Positions 46,591 through 58,700 of a DNA stretch of 64,000 bases are shown in pieces (position 1 is the first letter of the stretch; each line of letters starts with the position of its first letter). The stretch is taken from NCBI RefSeq assembly GCF_042453785.1, contig NC_091674.1, positions 30,205,501 through 30,269,500 of the forward strand. The letters run 5' to 3'. Made by a program: the position numbers and the translations under genes. The stretch comes from Malus domestica. Taxonomy: Eukaryota; Streptophyta; Magnoliopsida; Rosales; Rosaceae. Under the pieces are notes generated by a model. It worked only from the letters and a program-made list of their open reading frames with translations, did not search any database and was not told the origin of the DNA.

Positions 46591-49045
46591 TTGGTGGTGG
46601 CTGTGGGAAATGAAAGGTGGTGAGGCTTCGTGCTTCTTGAGGTATGTTAAGTATTTGTCTATTTCACCTTTGAGTTTCTTTAGGAGAGGATATTATACTC
46701 TGATATAAGAGGAGGGAGACAATGTCACGAACACATTATTTTCATAAATGAGCATGAATGATTAATTTGTGAGAGAAAGATTTGAACTCGAAGGCAACAG
46801 ATATACATATTATTCTCGGTATCTAAGCAAATTAAAATGAATATGACTCTAATTTATCGGAAGAGATGTTTAAATTTTCACAAACATATTATCTTGATAA
46901 GTTGATCTAAATCACTAACGTACAAAAAAATTTAAACATGAATGTAAAAAGACGAAGACACTATTCTCTCACACTGGTCCAACTCACGTTACTTAATTAC
47001 CTTTGAGTATTAATTCAATGAAATGCTTGCACTTTCAAGTTTGATTAATATGCATCGAACAATGAACAGATGACAGGTCACCTCCCCTTGGGCTGATTTG
47101 TCCACTATGTTTTGCTTCTAACAAAAGAGATCTCAAAGACAAAAGAAGAGCCTTTAATTATGTATCAACAATGGGATTAAACTAAGCAGATGGGTTTTAT
47201 CTCTGCAATACAAGTAATTAGTAAATTTAGTAGATAACAAATCAAAAGTTAATCAAAGTTTAAGTAAGCAAATGAAGGTCTAGTTTGGTCAAACTCAAAT
47301 TAAATCAGGTCAAATCTGAAGAAAAAACAAGAAAATGAAATATATTGCTGCTATGCCTGCGTGGAGAGAGTTGAAATTTCGACGTGTAGCCCATGCACTG
47401 AAGCACATGAACTTTACAGAGAAACGGACCAAGCACATGCACATTCATCGGAACTTGTGCATGATTTATTCTAAGTTGGGTTTTAGAAACACGGCTTGTT
47501 AAGGAAGTATCGGAATACAAGTAATTTTTACTGTGACGTTTGATGTATCAAATTGTGTTTTCGTCAAATCTCTTGCATACTGAATTTATAATTGAACTTA
47601 ATGAAAGCAAAACCCCTTTCTTTCGCTTTAAAATGATTTGCCCCTTTTGCTTCTCCTTCAGATACGAGAAGGCTGTATCGCAATATCAGAACACGAGAGA
47701 GCAAATATAGGAGAACAATGTGGTGTGGAGTGTGGACAATATTAAATCTCAATGTATGAATATATATGTACGTATCATAGGAGAGAAGCTTATAGCAAAG
47801 ATGATACAATGATGGTGCATCAAATTGATAACGCACTGTTTATGAATGTTAATTTTCTTATATAACGTCATATAAAAGAAATAAAGACAAAATCAAAGCA
47901 AAGATCATTTGTTACCGACCTCTCTTAACATGATTAACTTAAAATATCAATTACATGATATCATCGATGTATGAAAGTTTTTTCGCTTCTTACAAGTCAC
48001 TTGATTCACTTTGACTAGTACTAGTAGCCCTTTTCTTTATATTGTAATATTTCTCTTTTGCATGCTAATGTGAAGATTTGTTTGCAGTGGTGTGTCCATT
48101 GTCCAATGTCTTTATTAAGCATCCATGTGTTGGATACTTGGATTACAGAAATCAGAGGCCTTTCCAGCGTGCAATTACTGTCAAAACTTCTATATTATAA
48201 TGTTTTAAGCAAATCTAGTACAAGGATGTGAGCTGAGTTTTCCTAAATATACAATATATCTTATTTTGGTCGACATCTTCATGGTACCTGAAATAATTGA
48301 TTATACAAGCTGGACATGAGTTGTGTAGCAAAGCGGGTGAGAACTATAGAGGACTTGATAAACTCGATGGTTTTGGAATTTGATTAATCTCAAACATTTC
48401 CCAAGGAAAAAATTAATAAAATTATATTCATTTAAAAGAAATTCTCTATGTCCAACCTATATATACAAGGAATTTTGCTAGAGAGATGTACTGTTGGACA
48501 AATCAATATATATATGAACAATCATGTGGTAATATCCAACAAAAAAATCACGTTGTAATAAAAGTCACAAAATTCGAATCTCAAATGTGACTTAGGCTAG
48601 TTGATCAGGATTGTGTATCTCATTTTGCATTTAGGTTCGAATTAGTGTCCCATGATTTAAAATACCAGTATTTAATATCATCTGCTATAATTTTTATTTG
48701 TAAACAAAATGTCTTCAACAATACGTTTGCCATATTTTCTTAACGCATTTTTAAAGAATAATTTGTAGATTATTCAACAACAGCAAAAAGGAAAATAAAA
48801 TTTATAGCAAATGAAATAAAATGGAGAAGGATGAGGACTGAAGTTATCATTCCAACAAAGTATTAGGATACCTAATTTACTTTCTATTTTTGCCAGAGTA
48901 CAACATAGTTATGTTCCCCATCTATTTATGTATGATGTTTGTGCGTGAGTGCATGTTTTACCTCACAATTGGGCTAACTTAACTTACCTTTAGGATTCTG
49001 TGTTGGACCATTAATCCTAGGTTAACCTATACCTTTTTAATTTCA
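46591..49045. other. Long intergenic stretch between PB1 and LPP genes
   Basis: The first ~150 bases are the PB1 gene promoter and leader. The rest is AT-rich with only short, patternless frames. No RNA gene or element with clear ends was found. Confidence 0.45.
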
Positions 49046-49750
49046 AAGGTTCTAAGGCACACACACCACGGGGCCCCTCTCTCGCCCTTTCTTTCTGTTT
49101 GAATCGCGCCATTGATGAGGGAGCCCGAGGCTTGGGGAGCTTTTCTTCTTATCAACGGTAATCTGTTTCTATCTCTCTATGTCCAATGTATATTGGACAA
49201 TGTTTATTAGGAAAATATGATACGTCTTATGAAAACTAGGGTTCATGCATGTCTTCAAGAATTGGGTTGTTTAATTTTCTAATATATATGTGTGTGTGTG
49301 TGTATACACAAACTAGGGTTTGTGAAAAAGAAGGCTTCATGTTCTTTGATTAATAAGAATTTTAACTGGCAGTTTGAATTGTAATCAGATAATTTCCATG
49401 AAACCCTAGATTGAGCATCAAATTTCTGCCAAAAATGGATTGGCATTTCATATGTCATTGATGGTTGTCACGCTAACAAGCTCGAAAATCATTGCTTTTG
49501 AGCATTCTTAGTGCTCGTTTGGTGCCAAGGATTGATTGGACAACTTCCTAGATTCTAGATTCTAGATTTCATCTGATTCTTCATCAAATGTGTCATTTTC
49601 AGGGTACGTATCTTTGGGAGAAAGAAAACGGTGAAGCTAATGACTTTTGATTCTTCAATTGTACCTGTTCTTCAATTCAAATTGGTGTAACTATACACTC
49701 CTTTCCGAAAGACCATTTCGAATTGGTTTCACACTCCAGTTGGAAAGAAG

Positions 49751-51253
49751 ATGCCCGAGATGCAGATAATTTCTCACACATTAAGATCTCATGGAGTCAA
49801 AGTGGCTAAAGTGCACAAGTATGACTGGTTAATTCTTGTACTTCTCGCGGCGGTTGATCTATCTTTGAATTTTATAGAGCCTTTTCATCGTTTCGTTGGC
49901 GAAGAAATGATGACTGATCTCAAATACCCTTTTCAGAAAGACACCATTCCTTTCTGGGCTGTTCCAGTATGTATCAGTTTCTCACCATCTAATATCTTTC
50001 TACCTTACAGAGAATACTGAATACTTTACTATATCTTCACTTTCTGCGTGTAGATTTACGCGGTACTCTTGCCTCTCTCCATCTTTCTCGTGTACTACAT
50101 TTGCAGAAAGGATGTTTATGATTTGCACCATGCCATATTGGGTACTGCCTGTGTCCTTATAGGCTTCCTGTATACTATATTTTTCTTTGGAAATGATTTC
50201 CGCACACCCCTTTTCTTTCTGTTGGTTGATAATTACTTTCCAACTTATAGGTCTTTTCTATTCTGTTCTCATAACTCTTGTAATAACGGATGCAATCAAG
50301 GATGCTGTTGGCCGCCCGCGTCCAAACTTCTTCTGGCGGTGCTTCCCTAATGGAATAGGTGTAGGTGACAATTTTCTTTTTCTTTCGCTAACGATTGTTG
50401 TAAGCGTAAGGGCTTGTCCCTGCATTATGCTGAACTGCTTTTCAATCACGTCACAGGTATATGATCCAAACACTAACAATGCTATCTGCACTGGAGAGAA
50501 AAAGATTATAAAGGAAGGACATAAAAGCTTTCCTAGCGGGCATACTTCAGGTATCATATCATCAATCTCTCTTTCTGTGCGTTGTGCATTCTTAACGCTA
50601 TGCAGTTGGAAAAGACAGTGCCTAATTCGGTTGCGATTGTCAATTGTGCAGTTTCATTTGCAGGTCTTGGTTTTCTTGCATGGTATTTATCGGGGAAGAT
50701 CAAAGTGTTTGACCGTAGAGGCCATTCCGCAAAGCTCTGCATTGTATTTCTGCCGTTACTCTGTGCTGCTCTCGTGGGAATCTCTCGTGTGGATGACTAC
50801 TGGCATCATTGGCAGGACGTCTTTGCTGGAGGTCTTATAGGTTTGCTACTAAATGCAATGATACAATTTTCAGTTCCTTCCACTATAAAACATAATGTAG
50901 AAAGTTAACAGATGATAATCCATCTTTTGGGACGTTCGATTTGTTTGAGCGCAGGAATTGTCATAGCTTCGATTTGTTACTTGCAATCCTTCCCTCTCCC
51001 AAACCAGCGGGATGGTGTGTCTGCTATCTTCTGTTAATATGTTCATGTTTCATCAACTGGTAGAATGCTGACCTAATTTTCATGTCTACATATTTAATCT
51101 TTTATTTTTGAATTTGCAGGGTGGGCACCTCATGCGTATTTCCTCATGCTGGATGCGGAGAGGAATGTTGACGAGTCCTTATCTCCAGCCACGAGGGTTA
51201 ACTCTCTTCGTATGCGAAGAACAGATATCGAGAGTCCAGGCTCAAGTCCATAA
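49751..51253 (+). CDS. Lipid phosphate phosphatase (LPP2-like), PAP2 superfamily
   Basis: Seven exons, 49751-49966, 50054-50141, 50251-50360, 50457-50550, 50652-50840, 50955-51014 and 51120-51253, join in phase to 296 residues. All three PAP2 motifs are present: [17 protein letters not shown] and [13 protein letters not shown], the last with the nucleophile His and its Asp partner. About six hydrophobic segments fit the family topology. The enzyme dephosphorylates phosphatidic acid and related lipids to diacylglycerol at a membrane. The C-terminal tail [16 protein letters not shown] is polar and cytosolic. A GC-rich exon-like leader at about 49050-49156 ending in a donor (ACG|GTAATC) suggests a 5' untranslated exon and a ~580-base leader intron. 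Confidence 0.93.
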
Positions 51254-52175
51254 GATTCAAGTCCGCCAGTCCATCAGTTACTGGAAGAAGGATAAGATAC
51301 TGAGTTGAGTTTGTATGTCAAAAGAAATTGTATAGAAGGTATATATTATACATTTTGTATACGTGACGCAGTACTTCATTTGATGACTCCATATCGTATC
51401 TGTAAGCTCCTAAGTTCCTGACATCATCATTATTCAATGAAATGCCTTTCTTTCCAAGTTTCATCAAAAGTCGAGAATCTGAACTTTCTAAGGAGTTGTT
51501 TGTGAATTGATTTATAAGAAGCACTTATATGATAATCATTTTTATTAGATACACATTGAAATTTTTATCAAACATCTAGTTGCTTCCTGAAAAACCAATT
51601 GAAAGAGCTTTCTGAATAAACACTTAATTAGCAAGTGGTTCTCTAAAAAAACATTTTTATGATTCAGAAAAATATTGAGTTTTTCTGTTAAACATAGTAA
51701 GAAACACTTTTACTTGAGAGAGAAAACACATTGAACCTTTTCAAAAGCAATCCCAAACATCCTCGAAGTCCTGGTGCTTTTGTTCTAAATATTGCAATGT
51801 ATTTTTCTTTTCATATAAATCTGTGTCCTTATTTCTTTTGGTGAATAAATATGTTGGTATTTATTTTGACATGTGACGTTCTTGACAATGAGCCTATGAG
51901 AAAAAAATTAAAAGGAAAAAAAAATCAAAGTCAAAGAAAACAAATAAAAAAAGTGATATTAAATGGAACAGTTGGATGTTAATTGGTGATTGCTGGCAAC
52001 ACCAAAGTCTAGCTCCATTTGCATAATTTCAGTTGCTGCACTGCGTGCTCTCATAAATTCCTTCAATAATCTAAGTCCCTTACCTTATTTGTCTGTGACA
52101 TAAATACCTGCATTTCATCTTTATCTTCATCACATACCATATATATGTACATGACTATCTATTGCCTTGCTATAT

Positions 52176-52177
<2 letters not shown>
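51254..52177. other. LPP 3' UTR and intergenic DNA
   Basis: 3' UTR to about 51450. After that AT-rich DNA with AGAAGCACTT and AAACACTTTTAC phrases at 51500-51760 that resemble the recurrent MITE debris of the window. Confidence 0.4.

Positions 52178-52213
<36 letters not shown>
52178..52213. repeat. CT microsatellite in a 5' leader
   Basis: Eighteen CT units ending nine bases before the ATG at 52222; a pyrimidine patch typical of plant leaders, here expanded. Confidence 0.95.
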
Positions 52214-52221
<8 letters not shown>

Positions 52222-52222
<1 letters not shown>

Positions 52223-52521
52223 TGCAGATATTTACCGCATGCTGCGGAAACATGAAGAGGTACAGGAGGAGAAGGCGTTACCGCAGACTAAATGAGCAAA
52301 ACGAGATGGTTTCAATGGGGAAACGCCTTAAGTTTGGGAAAATTCGAGTGACCCCGAAGGTGCGAATGAAGGTCAAATAATCGATAACGCTCTTGAAAAA
52401 GTTTAGAAATGCTTACGTGGAAATGATGCTTTGTTTTGCTGGTCGTGTTATGCAGTTGAATAATGGTGATGATCACTTGTATCAGAAGACTAATGCTTCG
52501 CAGTTTTTAGCTCGAAAGTAA
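52222..52521 (+). pseudogene. Small basic protein gene, broken by one in-frame stop
   Basis: The 100-codon frame begins MQIFTACCGNMKRYRRRRRY and ends ASQFLARK, with a TAA at 52378-52380 (codon 53) after RMKVK. Beyond the stop the same frame continues SITLLKKFRNAYVEMM and MQLNNG. This lines up with LLKRYRDAYVGVM and AQLNNG of the neighbouring gene at 53510. The two are therefore tandem paralogues and this copy is cut short by a single nonsense codon; a 52-residue product is still possible. Start from the second Met (MKRYRRRRR) would match the paralogue better. Function of the family unknown. Confidence 0.6.
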
Positions 52522-53509
52522 TTGTTTATAAAGTTGTTACAGTCAAAGCTGAAGAACAATTTGTATCCTTTTGTATATGTGTACGGAAAATAACTCATTC
52601 TGATTGAAAAAGTTTCTCGATCTCTATGACTCCGTCTTCCTTGTGATATTGTGAAAGGTGAAAAGGAGAACAGCGAGGAGTGCATGATGAATATTTTAAA
52701 TTTACTAGCGTGCTTCTATAATTTGGGAGAGAAGTTTAAAATATTGAGTTCTTTTTATTTTATTTTTATGGATACACAATGAACAATATTGCAAGATATA
52801 ATGCTTTTTTTGTTTTTGAAAAGATTATGTTTAATTTCTTTAATAAGGTATATAGGATAAGCTAAAAATTCGAGCAACCAAAGGCGATGCATTGTTTTGA
52901 TTTTATGTGCATAACAGAACACATGTGTAAGATTTTATCATAAAAAATATCAGTATAACATTAGTAGTGGAAATTTTACTTTGTTTAACATCTAAACTAC
53001 AAGGAAATAGATTCAAATTTAAGTGCCCATTGACGAGTACACTGCCAACTGCTAAACCAATTTATTACTTGTGGCTATAATCAAACCAAATCTTCCAACA
53101 CACAGCTGGATGTTGATTGGTAAGGATACAATTCAAAGCAATTAATTGGAAAACCCAACTCACATCACACGTTGTGCATGGCTAGCTGCTGAATTTAATT
53201 TCTCGAATTACTTACTTTGCCTAACATCATGGGCATTCACAATTCCTGCACGACTACTGCTACCCACTTTGGTTTCTTCACCAAGTTTTTTTAAGATGGA
53301 ATATGAATTGCACAACTTAATACTTACTCATCTTTTAATTAATTATTTTGGTCTATTTCTGATCCAATCACACCTACTTTTTTAGTTATGACTTACGAGC
53401 CATTCAACTCCATTTTATTTGTTTTACAGATCTATCTTCCCTTTGCGTTATATCCCAATCCATCTCTCACACCCTCCGGCATAGAGAGACGGACTTTGAG
53501 GAAGCTAGC

Positions 53510-53851
53510 ATGGAGTGCTACAGCTACCGAAGGAGGAGATCTTCGTCTAGTTCGAGAGGATGCCCTTACAGTAGAATAGACAATTTCGTAACGGATGAGG
53601 ACGAGGAAGAGGAAAATGAGAAGATTGCAGTAGTGTTGGGACAGAGACAGAGCAGTGATCTCAACTTCGAGAACGCAAAGAGGAGAGGGATACCATTACC
53701 AAAACTGCAACGAGCGATAATGTCGTCAATCGTGCTTCTGAAAAGGTATAGAGATGCTTATGTGGGAGTAATGCATAGCCTTGCTGAACATGTTGCGCAG
53801 TTGAACAATGGAAATTCCTACTTTTTTAAGAAGCTTCCAAATGTTCCATAG
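53510..53851 (+). CDS. Small basic plant protein of unknown function (113 aa)
   Basis: Single-exon frame, MECYSYRRRRSSSSSRGCPY at the start, an acidic cluster DEDEEEENEK at about residues 30-39, and a C-terminal helical segment KLQRAIMSSIVLLKRYRDAY followed by VAQLNNG. The C-terminal part matches the broken gene 1.1 kb upstream. Short leader context GAAGCTAGC precedes the ATG. Members of this kind (Tyr/Arg start, LLKR..DAY..M...A helix) are small plant-specific proteins with no assigned role. I infer no localisation. Confidence 0.65.
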   Translation: MECYSYRRRRSSSSSRGCPYSRIDNFVTDEDEEEENEKIAVVLGQRQSSDLNFENAKRRGIPLPKLQRAIMSSIVLLKRYRDAYVGVMHSLAEHVAQLNNGNSYFFKKLPNVP

Positions 53852-54323
53852 TTCTCAGCTCCGAAGTCGTTAAACGTTCTCCTTCATCAAAATAATTAAG
53901 GACAACTTTTAATTTGTGGTACGTTACTTTGGATTAGTGCTGTTGTATTAGGTGATATCTTTCTGTATTTGGTTATATTATGAGAGTTGAAAATATATGT
54001 GCTTGTGTATATCAAGAACTGAAATTTATGGAAACTAAGGATTTGATGATGTTTTACATATATTACTAACATATTTATTTTCCTGCTAAAAATCTGGCAC
54101 CCCAAACCCTAAGAAATGATAATTCTGAAATTCTAATTAGCACTCCAATGAATCCAATATTATATTTGATTTTCTTCAGTAAGTTTTCTGAAAATTACTG
54201 ACTAATTCTACATATATATTTGGCCCGATGATTTTCAAAGAAACATATTCTCTAAATTCTTGTCCTTGTATACATTTGTATACAGGTAAATATATAATTT
54301 CCCACTTGTATTTAACCTTGTGA

Positions 54324-54484
54324 GCAGAAATGCAGGACCAAATTCTGAGATTCCTCAAGACTGACTAGCTAGTCAATGTTTGGGAAGCAGAATTTGTCAT
54401 TTTAGCAGAAATGCAGGACCAAATTCTGAGATTCCTCAAGACTGACTAGCTAGTCAATGTTTGGGAAGCAGAATTTGTCATTTT
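54324..54484. repeat. 81-bp tandem duplication
   Basis: The block beginning GCAGAAATGCAGGACCAAAT and ending GAATTTGTCATTTT is repeated directly at 54405 with no visible difference; a recent local duplication. Confidence 0.9.
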
Positions 54485-54597
54485 ATCAAAATCAGTTTTA
54501 TTTTAAAATCAACTTGCTTTTATCAATGAACGCTTGTGACTTGTGAGCAGTGATAAAATTGACCGCACATACCTCTGCATATATAATATCTAAAACC

Positions 54598-55025
54598 ATG
54601 GAAAGAGGAAGTAAGAGAATATTTGGAGTAGGAGAAGCAAATGGGTGACTCTAGTTCTTGTAGTTCTTCTTGTTGTAGCTACCATGTTCACTCTGCAGCA
54701 AGGTTTGCTCACAGCAGCAGGTATATATATATATACACACACATATACATATAAAAGATATGGTCTACTGTATTCACTCTTAATACATAAATTTGATTTA
54801 TTTTTTAATGAAATGTTGCATGCAGATCACCATGATCTGAATATAGCAAGGGAACTGAGAGAAAGGCGGTCACCACCTCCTTTGCGTCCAAAATAATCAC
54901 CACTTGCAAACCAACAGCCGGGCATGAGAGTACCTGCTCCCGATCCTCCTGTTGAACAACCGCCTCCGGCTGGCCCTCCTCCTCCTCCCCAGCTTCCAAT
55001 CCTAAACAACAATAATCTGGCCTGA
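54598..55025 (+). other. Possible small secreted-peptide gene, frame uncertain
   Basis: Signs of a gene: an ATG at 54598 (MERGSKRIFG), a strongly hydrophobic run LVLVVLLVVATMF at 54648-54690, a donor (GCAG|GTATAT) near 54721, an acceptor (CATGCAG) near 54826, then DHHDLNIARELRERR and a Pro-rich region (54930-55020) in a shifted frame. No single frame links these parts: the ATG frame ends at a TGA at 54645. Either a frameshifted gene or an unusual splice pattern. Confidence 0.3.
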
Positions 55026-55272
55026 ACTTCTTCACAACATTATCTGCTAATTGCTATGCTTCAAGCGCCAAATGCAGCTATTATGTAGTGATTAAGCTTA
55101 GTTGCTTTGTTCATTAAAGATTAATAGATATGCTTAATTTACAACAATTAAGAAGTTGAGAATTTGCACTTTTTTTTATTTCCCTTTGCAAGTTGGAATA
55201 AAGGGGTAAGACTGCCACGTATTGTAGGTTTTCTGTTTTATTTGCTTTTATTAGTAAATGCAGTTTCCTTGC

Positions 55273-55580
55273 TGATTTTCTTGTCACGGATCAGCTAACC
55301 AAGTGCCTTCTTCTTCTTCTTCAGATTTCTTATTCCCTTTACTTATCAGTGTTTTCAAAGATTGCTTTTATACGTAACGTAAGTATACTGTTAAGGATAG
55401 TAGAGGACCATCATATCACGGTGATTACCTTAGTTGTTAAGTGTTGGTAGATAGGGTTGTTATGTAAAAGTGATGACTAGGCAATAGACATATGTCTATA
55501 TCCTTTTGTACAGTGTACAAGTAACAGGATCAACCCACTCATCACTCGACAGGGTGCAAGGGACGGGTCATACCATTGCA

Positions 55581-55618
<38 letters not shown>

Positions 55619-55727
55619 AGGAAGAACATTCGAAGCATTGTCAGATTTCGGAGGCCTAGAAGAGAACTATTTATTGAGAGAGTGAGTTCCAACATTGTTT
55701 GCACTTATAAGCAATTGGGCTAACTCT
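55273..55727. repeat. Left copy of an old direct repeat around the Copia insertion
   Basis: Shares long stretches with 61106-61566: CTGATTTTCTTGTCAC, AACCAAGTGCCTTC, TTTTCAAAGATTGCTTTTAT, GGTAGATAGGGTTGTTATGT, and at its end CTTATAAGCAATTGGGCTAA. A (TA)n tract lies at about 55585-55615. The Copia element sits exactly at the end of this copy. Confidence 0.7.
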
Positions 55728-58700
55728 TGATGAATATCGTCTTTGCTGATGAATAATCAAGCTCTCTTACTTCAATACCTGCTGCAATGGCAGCATGGTT
55801 TATATACAAGTTTACAAGCATGCAATAAACAATAATACTGTCCTTAACCCTTGCTGTACTGACAGCATGGTTTATATACAAGTTTAATACACGCATGCAA
55901 TAAATAATACAGGTGGCAGAAACCATGTGAAGTATTCCTTCTGTCAGGTTGTGCAGCTAAGTATTCCTTCTGTCAGGTTGTGCAGCAAGTGGATTGCAGC
56001 TGGAAGGTTGAGGTTGAATTGGTGGTGCTGTCGTGGACCTTGCTGTCGTAGACCTTTCTTTAGGGTTTGGAGTTTTGTGTGAACTGGGTTTATCATGCCC
56101 CCGCAAGCTGACGGGGCGTTGACGAACGGGAAGCTTGGAGATAAGATAATGGAAACGGACAGAGGACCAACCCTTGGTTAAAAAATCAGCAATTTGATCT
56201 GTGGTAGCCACATAACCAACCTCTAGTTCCTTGCGAATGACCTTTTCCCTTATGTAGTGATAATCCACTTCAACATGGCGCATGCGAGCTTGATAAACAG
56301 GATTGGAAGCAACAGCAATGGCGCTGATATTGTCACACCAGAGACGAGGTGGCTGTAATGGTAGATATAAATCACGGAATAGATTTCGAAACCATGATAG
56401 ATGGGCAGAAGTATAGGCAAGTTGACGATACTCTGCCTCTGTGCTGGACCGGGACACTCCACGTTGCTTTTTCGAACTCCAGGAAATTAAATTATCTCCA
56501 AGAAATATGCAGTGACCTCCAGTGGAACGACGGTCATCAGGGTCGCCGGCGTAGTCAGCGTCAGCGAAGGCAGTTAGAGTGAGGGGACTGGGTTTATAAA
56601 TTAAGCCATGATCATGTGTGCCTTTCAAATACCGTAAGATGCGTTTGACTGCAGCCCAATGTGCAGTAGTTGGAGAGTGCATGAACTGACACACTTGGTT
56701 GACAGCGTAAGCAATATCAGGACGTGTAAATAGAAGATATTGAAGGGCGCCCACAACACTGCGAAAAGAAGATCCATCTGAGAGAGGCTCTCCATCATAT
56801 AAACTCAAGCGTTTACCACTGGGAACTGGCGTTGAGATGGGCTTGGCGTCATCCATATTAGTTGTCTGTAGAAGCTCCAAAATATACTTGGATTAAGTGA
56901 GATAGAAAGCAGAAGGCGTCCGTGAAACCTCCATCCCCAAGAAGTAGTGTAAGGGCCCAAGATCTTTCATTGCAAAATGAGTACCAAGCTGCGTGATAAA
57001 CTGAGACAAGTGAGCATTGCTGTTCCCCGTGATTAATATGTCATCCACATAGATAAGAAGATAAATGATTGTTGAGCCGTCAAAATAGGTGAAGAGAGAC
57101 GAGTCAGCTTGGGAAGCAGTGAAGCCCAAGTCTTCGAGTTTCTGGGAAAAACATTGAAACCAAGCACGGGGTGCTTGTTTTAAACCATATAGGGATCGTC
57201 TAAGTCGACACACATGAGAGGGAAACTGTGGATCAATGAAATCGGCAGGTTGGCGCATATAAACTTCCTCATTCAACGTGCCATGAAGGAATGCATTTTG
57301 AACATCAAGCTGGCGGATAGGCCACTGAAAATGAAGAGCAATAGAGAGAATGAGCCGAATTGTGGCATGTGTGACCACCGGACTGAAGGTTTCCCAGAAA
57401 TCAATTCCCTCTTGCTGATGAAAGCCATTGGCAACTAGTCTCGCTTTAAAACGCTCGATGGAACCATCAGATTTCTTTTTGATGCGATACACCCATTTAT
57501 TAGGTAATACATTCATAGAAGACTTGTAGGGTACCAAAGTCCAAGTGCCAGTACGCTGTAAAGCGTTGAATTCTTCTGCCATTGCTTGGCGCCATTGGGT
57601 AGACTTATTGGCCTGTGAGAAACATGTGGGCTCAACCAAAGTATTAGTAATGTTAGTGATGCAAGCATATCTTGGATTGGGTTTTCGAATTCCTTGTTGA
57701 CCACGTGTGATCATGGGATGAGTGGATGGAGCAATAGGAAAAGTGATGTTGGCAGGTTCAATATTCACGTGAGTAGTCAGAGTTGGTGAGTGAGAATGGG
57801 AGGCTGGAATAGATAAGGGAAGGGTAGTATGGGAAACCGTGGTAGGTAGTGGTAGGGGGTGAGGGAGAGAGGTGGCGACAATGGGGTTTTGAAGGGAAGG
57901 AGGGGTCCGTGGGTTCGGATGTGGTTGGGTGTAATGGAAGGTATCAATATCCAGGACATGGTCCAACTGACTAAGGTTTGACAAGGTCGGAGGAACAAGT
58001 TCTTTATATGGAAAACTCTTTTCATTGAAAACAACATGACGAGACAGAAAAGACTTGCCAGTGGTAGGATCATAACATTTATAACCTTGATAATTTAATG
58101 AGTATCCTAAGAAAATGCATTGTTTAGATTGAAACTTAAGTTTAGTATCAGTGTATGGACGTAAATAGGGAAAACAAGCACAGCCAAATACCTTGAGAAA
58201 ATCATACTGTGGTGATTTTGAAAACAGTTTTTGGAAAGGAGAGATGCCATTCAATATTTTGGTAGGAAGACGATTAATGAGATAATTTGCAGTTTGAAAA
58301 GCGTCATCCCAAAAAGTGTGAGGAAGAGACGCATGAGCAAGTAAAGTTAAGCCAATTTCAACAAGATGACGATGTTTGCGTTCCACGAGACCGTTTTGCT
58401 CGGGATGATGAGGACAACTGAGTCTATGATGAATGCCATGTTGAGTGAAAAAGTGTTTAAAAGAAGAATTGACAAACTCGCCTCCACCATCAGATTGAAA
58501 AAATTTAATTTTGGTGTTGAACATATTTTCTGTAAGCTTTTTAAAATTAACAAAGGTTTGATAAACATCAGATTTTAACTTTAAAGGATAGAGCCATGCA
58601 TATCGAGAAAAATCATCGACAAAAACAACATAATACTTGTAACCATTAATGGAATAAGAAGGAGAAATCCATACATCTGAATGTATTAATTCCAAAGGAA

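Noticed and set aside
45838-46623. 261-codon plus-strand frame
   Set aside because: Antisense shadow of the PB1 exon; Gly/Val/Glu-rich composition follows from the sense codons.
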